64,000 nt of DNA from Meandrina meandrites (GCA_963693305.1 OY855905.1:36346637-36410636); one strand, 5' to 3'. Positions 43,001 through 53,089 are shown, numbered from the stretch's first letter. The notes: generated by a model from the sequence alone, not told the origin. Numbers and translations: made by a program.

Positions 43001-43525
43001 ATGGAATCCTGGGGTAGAATAAAATGAGTCAGGCACTTTCGCTGAGCAGAAAGTTTCGGTTAAGATCAGAATATCAGGCTTATCTTCTCCGTTGTTTGGA
43101 TTTGTCAACTTGACCCTGATCTCCTCCAACTTGCAATCAGTAAGATGTTGAATATTCCAATGGCAAACTTTCAAGCCAACACCGCGGCTAGCCGCGCCAG
43201 GTCCCGGGTTTTGAGCAATATCTCCACATAGAATAAGAACATTCACGAACAGAAGGTCTCTGGTAAAGCGTAGAATAGCACTTGCCTTTAGATAATTACC
43301 AACCGTAATAATGGCGGACCGCTTCGTCGATTGATTTCGCGTAGGAACGACGCTTGATAGCTCCCTTCCACAAGATAATTCGGCTACTTGCCCATGAACA
43401 CCAACATTAAAGTCAGAGTTACCAACCTTGTGAACTTTTTTACAGAGAAGGCTAAGCAAAAATACAATCTGGACGATTTTTAACGGAACGCGTGAAAGTC
43501 GCGCCATCGTTCACCCAGTGTTCCA
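40048..43525 (-). mobile_element. LINE-2: CR1/L2-like retrotransposon inside a coding exon
   Basis: The element is antisense to the host. Its 3' end is a short (ATT)n-type tail (TATAATAATAATAATAATCA on the + strand) at 40048. Its 5' end lies about 18 bp before the ORF start. CCAG(CGG)TCT occurs on both sides and may be an imperfect target duplication. The single ORF has no interruption, which argues for a young insertion. Confidence 0.8.
40268..43507 (-). CDS. LINE-2 ORF: 2A-like leader, endonuclease and reverse transcriptase
   Basis: The 1079-codon frame starts with ATG. Residues 1-110 include a hydrophobic stretch and the 2A-like GDIAQNPGP. The endonuclease follows, with VCHWNIQHL, LTETF, IAGIYRPP, ILGDFNIDF and SDHLPVI. 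The reverse transcriptase shows YRPISVLPILSKVLEKHI, GFRKSHSTETAL, FIDYKKAFDLIDH, GVPQGSILGPILF and the catalytic YADDTTIS. All expected catalytic residues are present. The family resembles CR1/L2 of the Jockey superfamily. Confidence 0.88.
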   Translation of the reverse strand: MARLSRVPLKIVQIVFLLSLLCKKVHKVGNSDFNVGVHGQVAELSCGRELSSVVPTRNQSTKRSAIITVGNYLKASAILRFTRDLLFVNVLILCGDIAQNPGPGAASRGVGLKVCHWNIQHLTDCKLEEIRVKLTNPNNGEDKPDILILTETFCSAKVPDSFYSTPGFHLHRKDRIGRSGGGILAFVNSSLQVKRREDLEATDLECLWLETCPFKSKRPLLIAGIYRPPSYKAADDKRLGKNIENAHLLNREIVILGDFNIDFLCAKKVQKHSLLKTMRNLNMSQLVHKITRPVSKTCLDHIWSSHPERLHSVRVMSSGISDHLPVIVTRKLIKCPKNNKDQHRTITYRDIKGLNKEQFVSSLHEAPWDCAFVFEDTNDVVDAWYNVFNDIIDEHLPLKQKRVKRKIQPKWFNTEILNGIKARDKLLNKARKSQTERDWNAFKRAKNTVTQLIRSTKQSYFKDKVTENKNNSRKLWNLIKCLSNDDKGAESGIKEIVENETNITDKQTIAEILNSFFVDQPKNLVAALGLSSLTVPSTVTSARQDISAFDLPNITQKRVVELLLSIPTHKATGDDGISAKILRIAAPAIAPSLTKLLNHGLSTQTFPTTWKIAKVTPVFKGNGSRKDKNNYRPISVLPILSKVLEKHICEHLCNFLRENDFFHPLQSGFRKSHSTETALIRLVDQLLFNFDNDKVTGLVFIDYKKAFDLIDHKLLLSKLKALGVGERSLPMFRDYLSGRRQFVNIDGYYSTQRALTLGVPQGSILGPILFLVFINDLPAALQHSVVDIYADDTTISYSTHYMAAPNDISNGLQTDIDEIMIWSADNKMILNESKTKSMLVTGKRLGKKLEQSTLQLHVNSTELEQVSSHKLLGVTIDSQLTFDQHVENLCTKLSQRIAVLRKIRRSLPLDQRKLYYNAMIKQTMLYASTVWTSCSAENLQRVFKLQKRAARVILNADTKANSVQLFRELDWVPFYHEANVNRLSMVYKRLSGDCPYYLSQMLIRNADINERSSRHGLLNLVCPRFKRESEGGRSFTVSTTRLWNTIPSTIRNKPSLVSFKKATFKFFKDTYKHLDHFTF

Positions 43526-43904
43526 GTCTTGGTGACTGGAAATCACTCAACAAACGGAGGAAACCTTAATCCTATGTACAACTCCATATCAGCTTGGATT
43601 GAGGTCGGATATCTTTTTTATAGTAGTTAATACTGGCGATGCATTTGGTAGTTATCTGTAATTTAACAATAGTGTATGTGATCTCAGTTACATGCAGACT
43701 ATGGAGAATTAAAAAACGGAATGCCCTGAAACGAAGAGTAAGCTATAGACTGCGAGCAAAATGACAGGTTCAAACGAGAAATCAAATAGGCGAGTAATAA
43801 AGACGTGCTAAGAAGGGAACTTTTACTAGTGTGTTGCTTTAAAAATTACATGTTTTATATTAGCTGTAAGGCGTTAATATTGACGTTCTCTTCTTTCCTT
43901 GCAG

Positions 43905-43995
43905 TACATAAACAAGACTGGTTTTAAAGCATGCGTGAAAGAGTTGTTTGTGAACCAGCACGACCCTCTGTCAGTCTCATATGCAGTCATGCCAG
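43905..43995 (+). CDS. Gene B exon 12: H-type lectin module 6, second part
   Basis: A 91-nt exon (phase 0 to 1) encodes YINKTGFKACVKELF and [11 protein letters not shown], matching gene A 2263-2353. Confidence 0.85.
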
Positions 43996-44304
43996 GTACA
44001 AATGATAACACTAACTTAAATTATATAATGAAATGAAATGTAGTTTATGAGCCTTTGATTTGTTAAGCCTGGCTTACAAGTAAAACAGCAAGTCATTATA
44101 ACCCGACGCAAACCAGAAAAGACGGCAACTATAAAAACGCAAACACAAGAAAAACAAACCACTGTTTTTCTTGTGCTTGTGTCTTGTGACTTTGCTTTTT
44201 TGTTGCAATGTTATCCGCTGAGAAATGAACAGCGTTATAGATCATATCTTAAAAGAAAATTTCTAAATCAATATGAAACTCTTTTAACGCTTTTTTCCAC
44301 AAAG

Positions 44305-44679
44305 ATGTGTGTGAACCTGGCTGGAGTTTCTACAATGGTTCCTGTTACTTCACCAGTGAAACATGTGAGACATAGTCCAACGCAAGTACAATCTGCAGAG
44401 GCATGGGGGCTAATCTACCCGCTATTGAAAGTCAGGAAGAGAACGTGTATATTCAGCACAGACACAATGGTGACAAGGCGTGGATTGGTTTGAATGACAT
44501 TGCCACAGAAAGCCTCTTTACTTGGGTAGATGGGTGTCCTGATAAGTTCCGCTACTGGGCCAAGAAACAACCGAACGACTTTAGGGGAGAGGACTGCGTA
44601 CACACACTTGGAGCTAGACATGGATACACGTGGAATGACGTGGATTGTTCGGCATGTCATCAGTATACGTGTAAAAAAG
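44305..44679 (+). pseudogene. Gene B exon 13: C-type lectin domain with a premature stop
   Basis: A 375-nt exon matches gene A 2663-3037 throughout. The TGG codon of CETWSN is TAG at 44373-44375, in frame with the downstream WIGLNDI and [10 protein letters not shown]. The remainder, including QPND, is conserved, so the change is recent. Confidence 0.88.
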
Positions 44680-45478
44680 GTTGGAATCAATTTGTTTGTG
44701 ATTAACATGTTTTCACTACTAGAAATTTACTTGTGCTTGCTTAATTCAATTAACCCTGGAAACAAGCTAACCTCCCCTTTCTACAAATCGACGGTTTAGT
44801 GTAATAATTTGACTAACAAAACTGGCTTAAAATTTTAATGTTTGAATACGTCACTTTTAAACCTGGAATATCAAATATTGAAAAAGAGAAAAATGAATTA
44901 AGACTCTCTTGATAATTAAAAGAATATGTAAGCAATTTTTGGGCCAACAACACATGTACAGTTGTTGATAACTTAATCTAAACGATAGTAAGTACTTGAG
45001 GATATATTTTCTATATCTGTAATTAGAAAAAAGTACTCGAGGATAATCTTCTTCCTTTTTTGGGTGAATAAGTTAAATCGAATTTGGGTATATCTGTCTC
45101 ATTTGGTCTCTACCAAACTCGGTAGCTATGTCGCCGAATCGTTTAAATACCAAAATTATTAAGTTTTGTAATGCAAGTGCACTTTGTAAAGTTTAAGGTT
45201 GTTCTCAACCAACTTGGCTCGAAAAATGAAAGGTCTTGGTTGATTTTTTCCATAAAATATGTTTATAGTGTTCTTATATCAGTATTCTAAGAACGGTTTA
45301 ATTCTTCTTCAAGTGAAGTCTACCTGAGATGTGACATAACGTTTTATTATTGTGTTTTTCTTTAAATGAATTTTTGGGCAGCACACAGCAACGAATCGTT
45401 TTACTTCAGGGAAACTAAAAAAAATCAATTTTGTAGCTTTTTTTTATAAATCTATTCAGTAATAATTTTTATCCGCAG
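44680..45478 (+). other. Gene B intron between C-type lectin and EGF 1
   Basis: About 800 bp, alignable with the gene A intron at 3038-5248 once the three insertions in A are removed. Nothing else is recognised. Confidence 0.55.
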
Positions 45479-45589
45479 ATTATGATGAGTGCGACAGCTC
45501 GCCGTGTTTGAATGGAGGAACTTGTGTCAATAGGAAAAGAAATTTCAGATGTATCTGCCCTCGAACTCATAAGGGAAGGACATGTGAAG
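45479..45589 (+). CDS. Gene B exon 14: EGF domain 1
   Basis: A 37-codon symmetric exon encodes [16 protein letters not shown] and [14 protein letters not shown]. Confidence 0.85.
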
Positions 45590-45749
45590 GTAATGTTGGT
45601 ATCTAAGGTTGTTTCGGAACATTTGGAAGCCACGTATGTCTGGCCATATCCTCCACTTGGGAAAGAAAAAAAAAGCTTGGGCACATTAAATTTGTTTGAA
45701 AAATTAGCGAAACGTCTAGGATCACAGGTAAAAGAAACCTTGAATGAAT

Positions 45750-46038
45750 TAATGAATGAACGACCGAACGACCGAACGACCGAACGACCGAACGAACGAA
45801 CGAACGAACGAACGAACGAACGAACGAACGAACGAACGAACGAACGAACGAACGAACGAACGAACGGAAGCTAACGGATGGATGACTAACTGACTGACTG
45901 ACAGACGGAATGAATTGATTGATTGACGAAAGGAAGGAAGGAACCAATGAATAAATAGCCTCCTACGCAGACGTTCCTTTGGCTCGTCACGCAATCTTTC
46001 CTGACGAGCCAAAAGAACGTCTGCGTAGGAGGCTAATG
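45750..46038. repeat. (CGAA)n array and adjacent 35-bp-arm hairpin
   Basis: CGAA units fill about 45760-45865. At 45956-46035 TAGCCTCCTACGCAGACGTTC is mirrored by GAACGTCTGCGTAGGAGGCTA, with TGGCTCGTCA and TGACGAGCCA inside. The gene A intron lacks both, so the block was gained in B. The long frames across the CGAA array are artefacts of the repeat. Confidence 0.7.
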
Positions 46039-46129
46039 AATTAACGACTGAGAGCATAAAAGAAACTGACTGGCTAAATGAATGAAAGAAATTTATGAAC
46101 AGATGAATGAACTATTTATATACATTATT

Positions 46130-46570
46130 TATTATATGGCTACAATAGTACGCGCGCTCTGATTGGCTGATGAGCGGGCAAGATTTTCTTGTAATGACCG
46201 CGCATTATGAAAAGTTTTCTTGCCTTAGCTTTTTATAACTTTTTAAGGGTCAAACACTTGTAAACACAGGTCAGTTTATTTTGTGAAAATTAAAGTGGTT
46301 AAATTTTCCCTAGATCTTGGCGTAATGAAGACAAAAATTGCCTTAATTATTGTCAAAGAAACCGTTTCTTCTGGTTTGGATGGCATGACCTCGAATGACC
46401 TCTTGCGCGCGCAAGCGGATATTGAAAAACGTTTCCCTTTTTTCAGCGCTAAAAGGCCATATAATAAACAACTAATTAACCTCGTCCGTTCGGTCATTAC
46501 AGGGAAATACATCAAGGCCTCGGTCTGAGATTTCCCTGTAATGACCTCACTCTCGGTTAATAAGTAGTAT
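46130..46570. mobile_element. Inverted-repeat element, absent from gene A
   Basis: The gene A intron has TACATTATATATTGAC where B has about 440 additional bases. The insert carries CATTACAGGGAAATAC and its near reverse complement in a hairpin at about 46490-46545, and ends GGTTAATAAG. TTATTATATGGC at the left resembles the element near 3388. Confidence 0.55.
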
Positions 46571-46793
46571 ATATTGACTGAATATGGATGACGCGTGCAT
46601 TTTTATGGTCAGTTTTTTTAAACACTTCTTTTTTTATAAAATATGAGGTGTAAGAGGTATATAAACAATTAAAAAATATGTGAGCATTTAAAATAAAATG
46701 GTATGAAATATACGAATACCCATGCAAGTGTTTAAGTGCAATTGCTAACAAGCCTGTGTTCCTTTTTTACTAAAAAAGTAAATTTTAACTTAA

Positions 46794-47415
46794 CAGTGGA
46801 ACCCCGATATAACGATATGCCAATGGAGCAGTAAAATTATATCGTTATGTCGAGGAATCGTTATATCGGAACTCCCGATATAACGATATGGCCGTTAAAT
46901 AACCGAAATTATTATTCCACTATTGCGCCATTTTACCATATTAGGGCAAAAGAACGCGCAAAATATGCCACGTTATTACACTGTAGAACAGGGCAAAAAT
47001 ACGAACTGAAAGCGGAGCGACAAAATGGCCGAACTAAACTTTAATTTTTAGTGGAAAAATAAATCCCTTATTCGTTGCTCATTGCTTGTATTTTCCTCGC
47101 CCCTTCGGGGCTCGGAAAAATACTAGCATTTAATATGAAATTAGATTAAGAGGCTTAGAACACAAGTATCATTTTCGTATGTCATCGCACAAAGCTATTG
47201 GCAGAAACGTTAGAGATTACTCGATTACTGTAATGTCATAGAATTAAATTCAATGTTTTGCTTAAATTGTGATTGTGATTGTTATATCGAAGATGACGTT
47301 ATATCGGGGTTCTGTCCCATAGATTTTACTGTAACTTTTGCCGGGACATAAAATATCCATCGTTATACCGAGAACATCGTTATATCGAGGATCGTTATGT
47401 CGGGGGGCTCCACTG
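46794..47415. mobile_element. Pogo/Tigger-like nonautonomous element with a nested repeat
   Basis: CAGTGGAACCCCGATATAACGAT at the left faces ATCGTTATGTCGGGGGGCTCCACTG at the right. Further ATAACGAT-type repeats occur inside each end. CAGTG(G)-type ends with CGATATAACG are typical of pogo/Tigger relatives. About 46908-47130 inside is another copy of the repeat at 17231. No transposase remains. Confidence 0.55.
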
Positions 47416-47691
47416 TAATACAGTAATTATATTTAGGCAGCTCTATATTATTTAATTTCAACCTGAAAAAAACTCATCAACAGTCAAGAGGCTTGTGTGG
47501 GCTGTCTGTGAAAAAGAGGTAGTGTAGAAGTACTGGCCGGTGATGTCTGTATGCGAGTTTTCTCGACTTAGAGAAATCGCTTCCAAATGAAAGCGTTTTG
47601 AACCTAATTTACCTTCTCAATTTTAAGTTCAGGGCCACATTATTCTTCACTTACTACTTAAGAAATACAATTTTTTTCCCTTTTGTTGCAG

Positions 47692-47802
47692 AATTCGACG
47701 AATGCTCCAGTAGTCCCTGTCTAAACGGAGGAACTTGTACTGACGGACTTAATAATTTCACTTGCTCCTGTCCTTCGCCATATTTTGGAAATCAGTGCCA
47801 AG
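47692..47802 (+). CDS. Gene B exon 15: EGF domain 2
   Basis: A 37-codon symmetric exon encodes [16 protein letters not shown] and [14 protein letters not shown]. Confidence 0.85.
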
Positions 47803-48388
47803 GTATTCATAGAGTATGTTTTTGGAAGACGTGTGAAGACAATTTAAACTAGGAACAATATTCAGAAATGCACCTATAATACTGAAAGAAATTATTGAAT
47901 AGCTTTTCATAGAAGAAACTCAGTGGTTCTCCCCTTGTTTAGTGACGAAATATAATCGCTAATAGAGCACAATCGCGCGATCGCTGCTCTTAAAAGGCAG
48001 TATTCATGATTTAAAATACATAAAATTGTAGGTTTTTTTTAGGTTTTGGACTCCAACAAACTAAAACAATTAAATTTGCTGCCCTCGTTTTCTCGTCAAA
48101 TCGGCTGCGCCTCGTTGTTTATTCGCTCATAGAAATGACCCGGGCTCGTAGTCTAATTGTGAATTAGATCATTACATCTGAAATCTGCAGTGTCAGCAGG
48201 CTTGTTGCCTTAAATAACTTCGCTGTTTCAGGAAAAAGGTTACGCAATTCTTAGAGCTACTTTGTTGGCCTAAAAATACCATTTAAGTAGCTATCCAATA
48301 ATTTCGCAAATTTAGTGGATAAACCTAGTTGTAATAAATATTTTAATGACAACAATCCAAAGTCCTATTCTCCAACTTCTTTTAACAG

Positions 48389-48499
48389 AAACAGATGAAT
48401 GCAAGTCCAGTCCATGTCTTAACAGTGGAACTTGCGTGGACGGAGTCTACAACTTTACCTGTGTTTGTCCAAGCGTGTTTATTGGAAAACGTTGTGAAG
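48389..48499 (+). CDS. Gene B exon 16: EGF domain 3
   Basis: A 37-codon symmetric exon encodes [16 protein letters not shown] and CVCPSVFIGKRCEG. All six cysteines are kept; Ser replaces the first Gly of the usual NGGTC. Confidence 0.85.
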
Positions 48500-48908
48500 G
48501 TAGTATTACTTTGAAATCTTATTATGTCGTGGTATTAGGTGGCCTGCGTACAGTCGACGGCTACACGCGGGCTAGGTATTCGGTTAGTATCCGTGCAAAG
48601 ATTTCTGATGCATGGGTAACTTGAAAGGATTGCACCATTGCAGAAACCTTTGACCGATACTAACGGAATCTAGAGCCTTATGAAGAACAGAAAAAAAGAT
48701 TGAGGCACTTAAGTTAAAATTCTCTGGTGAAATGCTTTACATTGAAGAATCGAAAATAATCAGATTAGAGTAAAAAAGGTATCATTACTGGGCACCTCGC
48801 TAAATTTCTATCTGACAATGTCGTCGAGGGTCATGTTCTGAAAAATTCATTCAAGTCATTTTAAGGCAGTAACGAAACAGTACTAATATTGTCATTTCGC
48901 CATAAAAG

Positions 48909-49000
48909 GTGTCGCCAGAACATCATGCAAAAATTTGCTAGCTGCTGGATACACCTCAAGTGGATCATACTCTTTAAAAGTCAGTGGTAATACATTTCAG
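48909..49000 (+). CDS. Gene B exon 17: start of fibrinogen-related domain
   Basis: A 92-nt exon (phase 1 to 0) encodes [20 protein letters not shown] and ends NTFQ, like 7939-8030 in gene A. Confidence 0.85.
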
Positions 49001-50456
49001 GTAGGTTCGCATGCTTTCTATATAAAATCGTTTAAAATTTACCTTCCATTCCCATTGTTGCTTCTATGAGTTAGTGACGAAAAGTGCCAAAAGCACACTT
49101 GTAGCCCGTCCACACTAACTCTCTAAACATGCCCGGTTACCTCAAGTTGGAACTGAAATCAGAGAAAAATATGAAGCCTGAATTTTACACCAGCTTGTTA
49201 ATTTTGAAAGACCCTCCTTCTTTTGCTTTCATTATGGGAACTTTGAAGTCGATAACCGTCAACAACAGGATAGTTTAATTTTATGGAATATTTCTTCGGC
49301 CTAACCAGTAATGCATGCTTTGTAACTGACTACCGAACTAAGATAAAAAATTATCATAACTTTCAATTTTGTGTTCTTTTTTTCGTGTATACGTGTTTTG
49401 GTGTATACCTTTTTCACCATCTTTCTTCACTATTTTGCTATCTTCTTTCCTCCTGCTTGAAGTGAATTAGTTCTTTGGGTTAACAAACAAAACACCCCTC
49501 GAGCTCTATTGTTGCGCGATCGTTACTTTGGCATGCAACATTACTGAACAACTGCAGCCAACAAAGCCCATCTAAGGGGACGTGCCCTTCTCTTTTATTG
49601 GCCTGCTCCGTGATTCACTCTGAGAGATTCCGGTACAAGGTCTGCTAGGTCCTTTTTTACTTTTTTTTGGCAAGATACTCTATTCTCACAGTGCATTTTA
49701 GGAGTCGTTTCCTTTTTTGAAAGCACGGGAGGTACACAAAGTCTTGAGACGCGAAAGGAGCTGAAGAAAATTGGGAGGGAATAGAGAGGGGAAAGAAAAC
49801 GTCTGCGATCGCAGACATTTTGCCGAAAGCCTTTTCCTCCTCTCCCCACTCACCATTGCTTTGGTTTCCGTTTACGCGAGTCTTTTGCTTTCGCCACTTG
49901 GAAAAGAAACGACTGTAAAAAAAGGTCTCTGGACGAATAGGTTAAATTCATTGATCTGACTTGATCTGATTTGAATCCGGTCTTCGACTAGCAGCTGTGA
50001 CTTTCTTCAAAAAATAACTTAAACGGGCAACTTTTCTATCAAACAGATAGGGTGAATACGTGTGAGCCCTTAGCGTTTATAAACAGAGCCGTTGTGAGTG
50101 TAAGGATTCAAGAAATAAGGGTTTTTTCTGATGCTTCCCAAAAAACCGACGAATTATTTTCTGGCCTTTCCAATTTTGGCTTTACCGCTCTAGAATTCCA
50201 GTATCAACTACAGCTATAACTACAAGTATGATCCTTTTGAAAATTAAGGATTTAATATTTATCACCAGTTCGGGCCAGCCCACATCCACTGCTATGGGCC
50301 AATCCACATTCCAATACGCCGCAGGAAATGAATGCAACGACCTCCCCAAAGAACGCCGCACCTGTAGTGCCTTGAGAATTTTCAAAACTAAAAAATTAAA
50401 ATTCTTGATTGACTTAGATAAGATAAATGATTAATTTTCCTTTTTTATTATTGTAT

Positions 50457-50488
<32 letters not shown>

Positions 50489-50722
50489 TATTTTTCTCTT
50501 TTTTTTTATCTTGTATTAATAACCTCTAAGTACTGATCACCGGTTTATACCAGTGTTTTCCTATTTGGATTTCGCTGATTGGTCTTTCAGTTTTAATAGA
50601 GCTTTTTATAAAACACTGACCACTCAAGCAATATTGGCAGTATCTTCCTTATATTTCTATCAGCAAGATTGATTTATTAGAAAAAGAAACAGGAGTTGAA
50701 GTTACGCTAATTCTTTTTCTAG
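49001..50722 (+). other. Gene B intron 17
   Basis: About 1.7 kb, alignable in blocks with 8031-8790 and 10640-11169 of gene A. It lacks the inverted-repeat elements and the orphan-module copy found in A. A (TTTA)n run lies at about 50452-50488. Confidence 0.6.
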
Positions 50723-51370
50723 GTTTATTGCGACATGACAGCAAACGCAGGTGGATGGACACTCATTGCTCGCTTTTCAAACGCAGATGCGAAAAGCTGG
50801 ATGAGAGATGATGCTTACTGGTGGTACGACACTCAGTCTTCACAGGGATCCCCTACAAGCACGTCAAGTAACTATGACATGATATCGGAAGCGTTTTGGA
50901 AAGTTAACGGAAGTGAAATTAAAATCTCACGCAGCGACGATAGTTCACACACCGCCCTCCTCCGCACATATACTACCTGCTTAGGAGGAAACACCTTCAG
51001 AGGATTCTTGTCCAGTTATGGCAGGTTCACTTATCGTAACGTTTGGTCTGACGATAAATGCCTCGGAAGCTGTCCAGTGTATTATGGAGGCTCGTATAGT
51101 TCCACTGCTGGCTTCAGTCAAGCACACTGCAGTAGCAATATTCAGAGCAGCAGCCGCATTGGTTTCTGGTGTCAGTGGGGTGGTGGTGATGGTTCGGTGA
51201 TGATGTTCGGAGGTGGAGGAAGTGGATGCAGCCGAGCAGATCACGGTATCGGGCTCACCGAGAATAACTATGGAGCGTTTGAAGAATGGGAAGATTCAGG
51301 AGAGAGTGATTTTGGGAATAATGCTCCTGATTCCACATCATCTTACTCTTTGAATTTGTGGACTCGTTAA
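50723..51370 (+). CDS. Gene B terminal exon: fibrinogen-related domain
   Basis: An uninterrupted exon of 216 codons including the stop runs from [18 protein letters not shown] to SYSLNLWTR, with MMFGGGG and ADHGIGLTE. It is intact but lies downstream of all three lesions. Confidence 0.88.
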   Translation, partial: VYCDMTANAGGWTLIARFSNADAKSWMRDDAYWWYDTQSSQGSPTSTSSNYDMISEAFWKVNGSEIKISRSDDSSHTALLRTYTTCLGGNTFRGFLSSYGRFTYRNVWSDDKCLGSCPVYYGGSYSSTAGFSQAHCSSNIQSSSRIGFWCQWGGGDGSVMMFGGGGSGCSRADHGIGLTENNYGAFEEWEDSGESDFGNNAPDSTSSYSLNLWTR

Positions 51371-51859
51371 ACATTAGCACATCAATGTACTGGTATCCAT
51401 AGCTTTTTCCACTGCACTCTTTTTCTTTACCTGGCAACATGGATAAGAAAAAATATTTGTACTGAAGACAGTGTTAATAATGTAAACTAAATTTTTCACT
51501 CACCTGAGATTATTAGTAAAGTTTTCGGTACTTTAAAACTAGTTTTTAACGTTTGTGGCTCAACTAAATATTTTTGGTGATTAAAATACGATTTCAAAGA
51601 GTAGGAGTAGCAGCTGCTCACAGGCCAGTAAGAGTTTTTCTGCCGACATATAAAAGTGGCCATACAAGTACAGGGTACCGATGTCTAATAATTTTTATGA
51701 AATTAAATTTTCTTTATATAATATACATTAATTTCATGATTACATTTTTTTCAATCATTCGCATTCGATTATCCAGCCGTTGGCATTTATGTGTGAGTTT
51801 CTCGTTTTCGACCCGGATTTGTCTGGTATAGAAGTTCGCAAATAGATCACCGCAGCTCT

Positions 51860-52060
51860 GACTGTGGTTCCGTCCACACGTATCCGTTTTTATTTAAAAA
51901 CGGAAGTTTTCCCGTTTTTAAAGAAATTTGCGTCCACGCGCATCGCTTTCGAATCGTTTTCGCCCATCCACACGCCGTATGTGTTACTGTTTGAAAACGG
52001 ATTTTGTCAGGGGGTTTTATACGGACTGGCGTGTAAATCATTACCATGATCATCTTTACT
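51860..52060. repeat. Probable dispersed repeat (GTCCACACGTATCCG family)
   Basis: GTCCACACGTATCCGTTTTT and related blocks such as GTCCACGCGCATCG and CCATCCACACGCC recur within 200 bp, alternating with AAAACGG-type blocks in both orientations. It looks like a short repetitive element downstream of gene B. Boundaries are uncertain. Confidence 0.3.
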
Positions 52061-52186
52061 CTATTATGGGGTAATTCCCAAAGATATTGACTTAAAGGTG
52101 GTTTGGGGATTTTGGTCATGTAAACGTTAACCGATTTCTCTGATTTTTGGCAATGGTAATAACAAAATAATAAAATCAATTTAAGT

Positions 52187-52828
52187 AAAAAAAAAACCGC
52201 GAATATTGTGACATGTGGGGTGGCATGTTAATTTCCAGGTGCTCAATAATCTTGAGAATGCGGCAAGTTTGAATAATTTACTGTAACACGAGGGTTTCGA
52301 AGCGCTTCAAAATGGAAGACGAGAAGTAGCTATCTTGTCGAGCCAATTCGAAGACTTTCATCGAAACTAGACACACGAAATTAGATAAAGCCGTTTCCAT
52401 ATATGCTGTTTTTTCTCATACTTAAAATTAAAAGAAAAAAATCGATAGATTTTTTTGAATTCGAAAAAAAATAAGATTTCAAAATTCACAATTTACGCAC
52501 CGTGAACCTCTTCTGTTTTATTTGTTTACAATTTTTTCTAGAAGTTTTCGATCTTTACATAATTTTCAGCAACGTTTTAGCTGGCATTAAGCTTTCAAAT
52601 AATCCATGAGATCTTAGCATTACTTAAACGCCGTTGTAACAGCTCCCAAAAATACACAAGCATAGTTTTTTTGAAGCAAAAATTCAACAGTCAACTGTGC
52701 AGCAATTTCTACCCAGCCGATTTCGTGGAAACTTGCTTACATTAAAACTTGGATAATTTGAACTTGTTTACATTAATTAGAAAAAAAATCTGTCGTCGCG
52801 TTTGGAAAATATTCGCGGTTTTTTTTTT
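52187..52828. mobile_element. MITE-like element with perfect 21-bp terminal inverted repeats
   Basis: Ten A then CCGCGAATATT at 52187-52207 is exactly mirrored by AATATTCGCGG then ten T at 52808-52828. The 642-bp element has no coding region. Confidence 0.7.
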
Positions 52829-53089
52829 CATAAATATATTTTCTTCAAAAGCGCTCATATCTCGTGATCGTTTGCTATGTTCGCCCTAAAATTGAACGCT
52901 TTATAAAATTTAAACATTTGTTATTTCGATTTGCCCAAAATCCAAAAAATCGGTTGAGGTTTACATGCCCAAAATTCGATTTGAAAAAGATCACCTCCGT
53001 TCCCAGAAATAGCCGCGGGCCACCTGAATTACAGTGCAACATTTACAGACATGACGAACTCGCATACAGCCATTTTACCAGTAAAGATA

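Larger units (their letters stand above)
40006..43603 (+). pseudogene. Gene B exon 11: H-type lectin module 6, interrupted by LINE-2
   Basis: The left part is 40006 to about 40047 (DVVFKKLYNDSPAV) and the right part runs from about 43526 to 43603 ([11 protein letters not shown] ... ISAWIE). Gene A has both parts joined in one 117-nt exon. The exon is symmetric (phase 0 to 0), so skipping it would keep the downstream frame. Confidence 0.85.
29275..51370 (+). pseudogene. Gene B: six H-type lectin modules, Kazal, C-type lectin, EGF x3, fibrinogen-related; broken three times
   Basis: Eighteen exons are recognised, all with splice signals and matching phases once one lesion is allowed for. In order: signal peptide; H-type lectin modules 1-3; a Kazal-type domain; H-type modules 4-6; a C-type lectin domain; three EGF domains; and a two-exon fibrinogen-related domain. 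Exon lengths add to about 1150 residues. Lesion 1 is a frameshift near 38513 in the module 4 exon. Lesion 2 is LINE-2 inside the module 6 exon. Lesion 3 is a TAG at 44373-44375 replacing a Trp codon in the C-type lectin exon. LINE-1 sits in the intron before 37263. The full-length product is therefore not made from this allele. A shorter secreted protein with three H-type modules and the Kazal domain remains possible, because everything up to the frameshift is intact. The gene is the best guide to the domain order of the whole family. Confidence 0.8.

Noticed and set aside
45512..46057. Several long frames over the (CGAA)n array
   Set aside because: Simple-sequence translation; only the EGF exon at 45479-45589 is supported.
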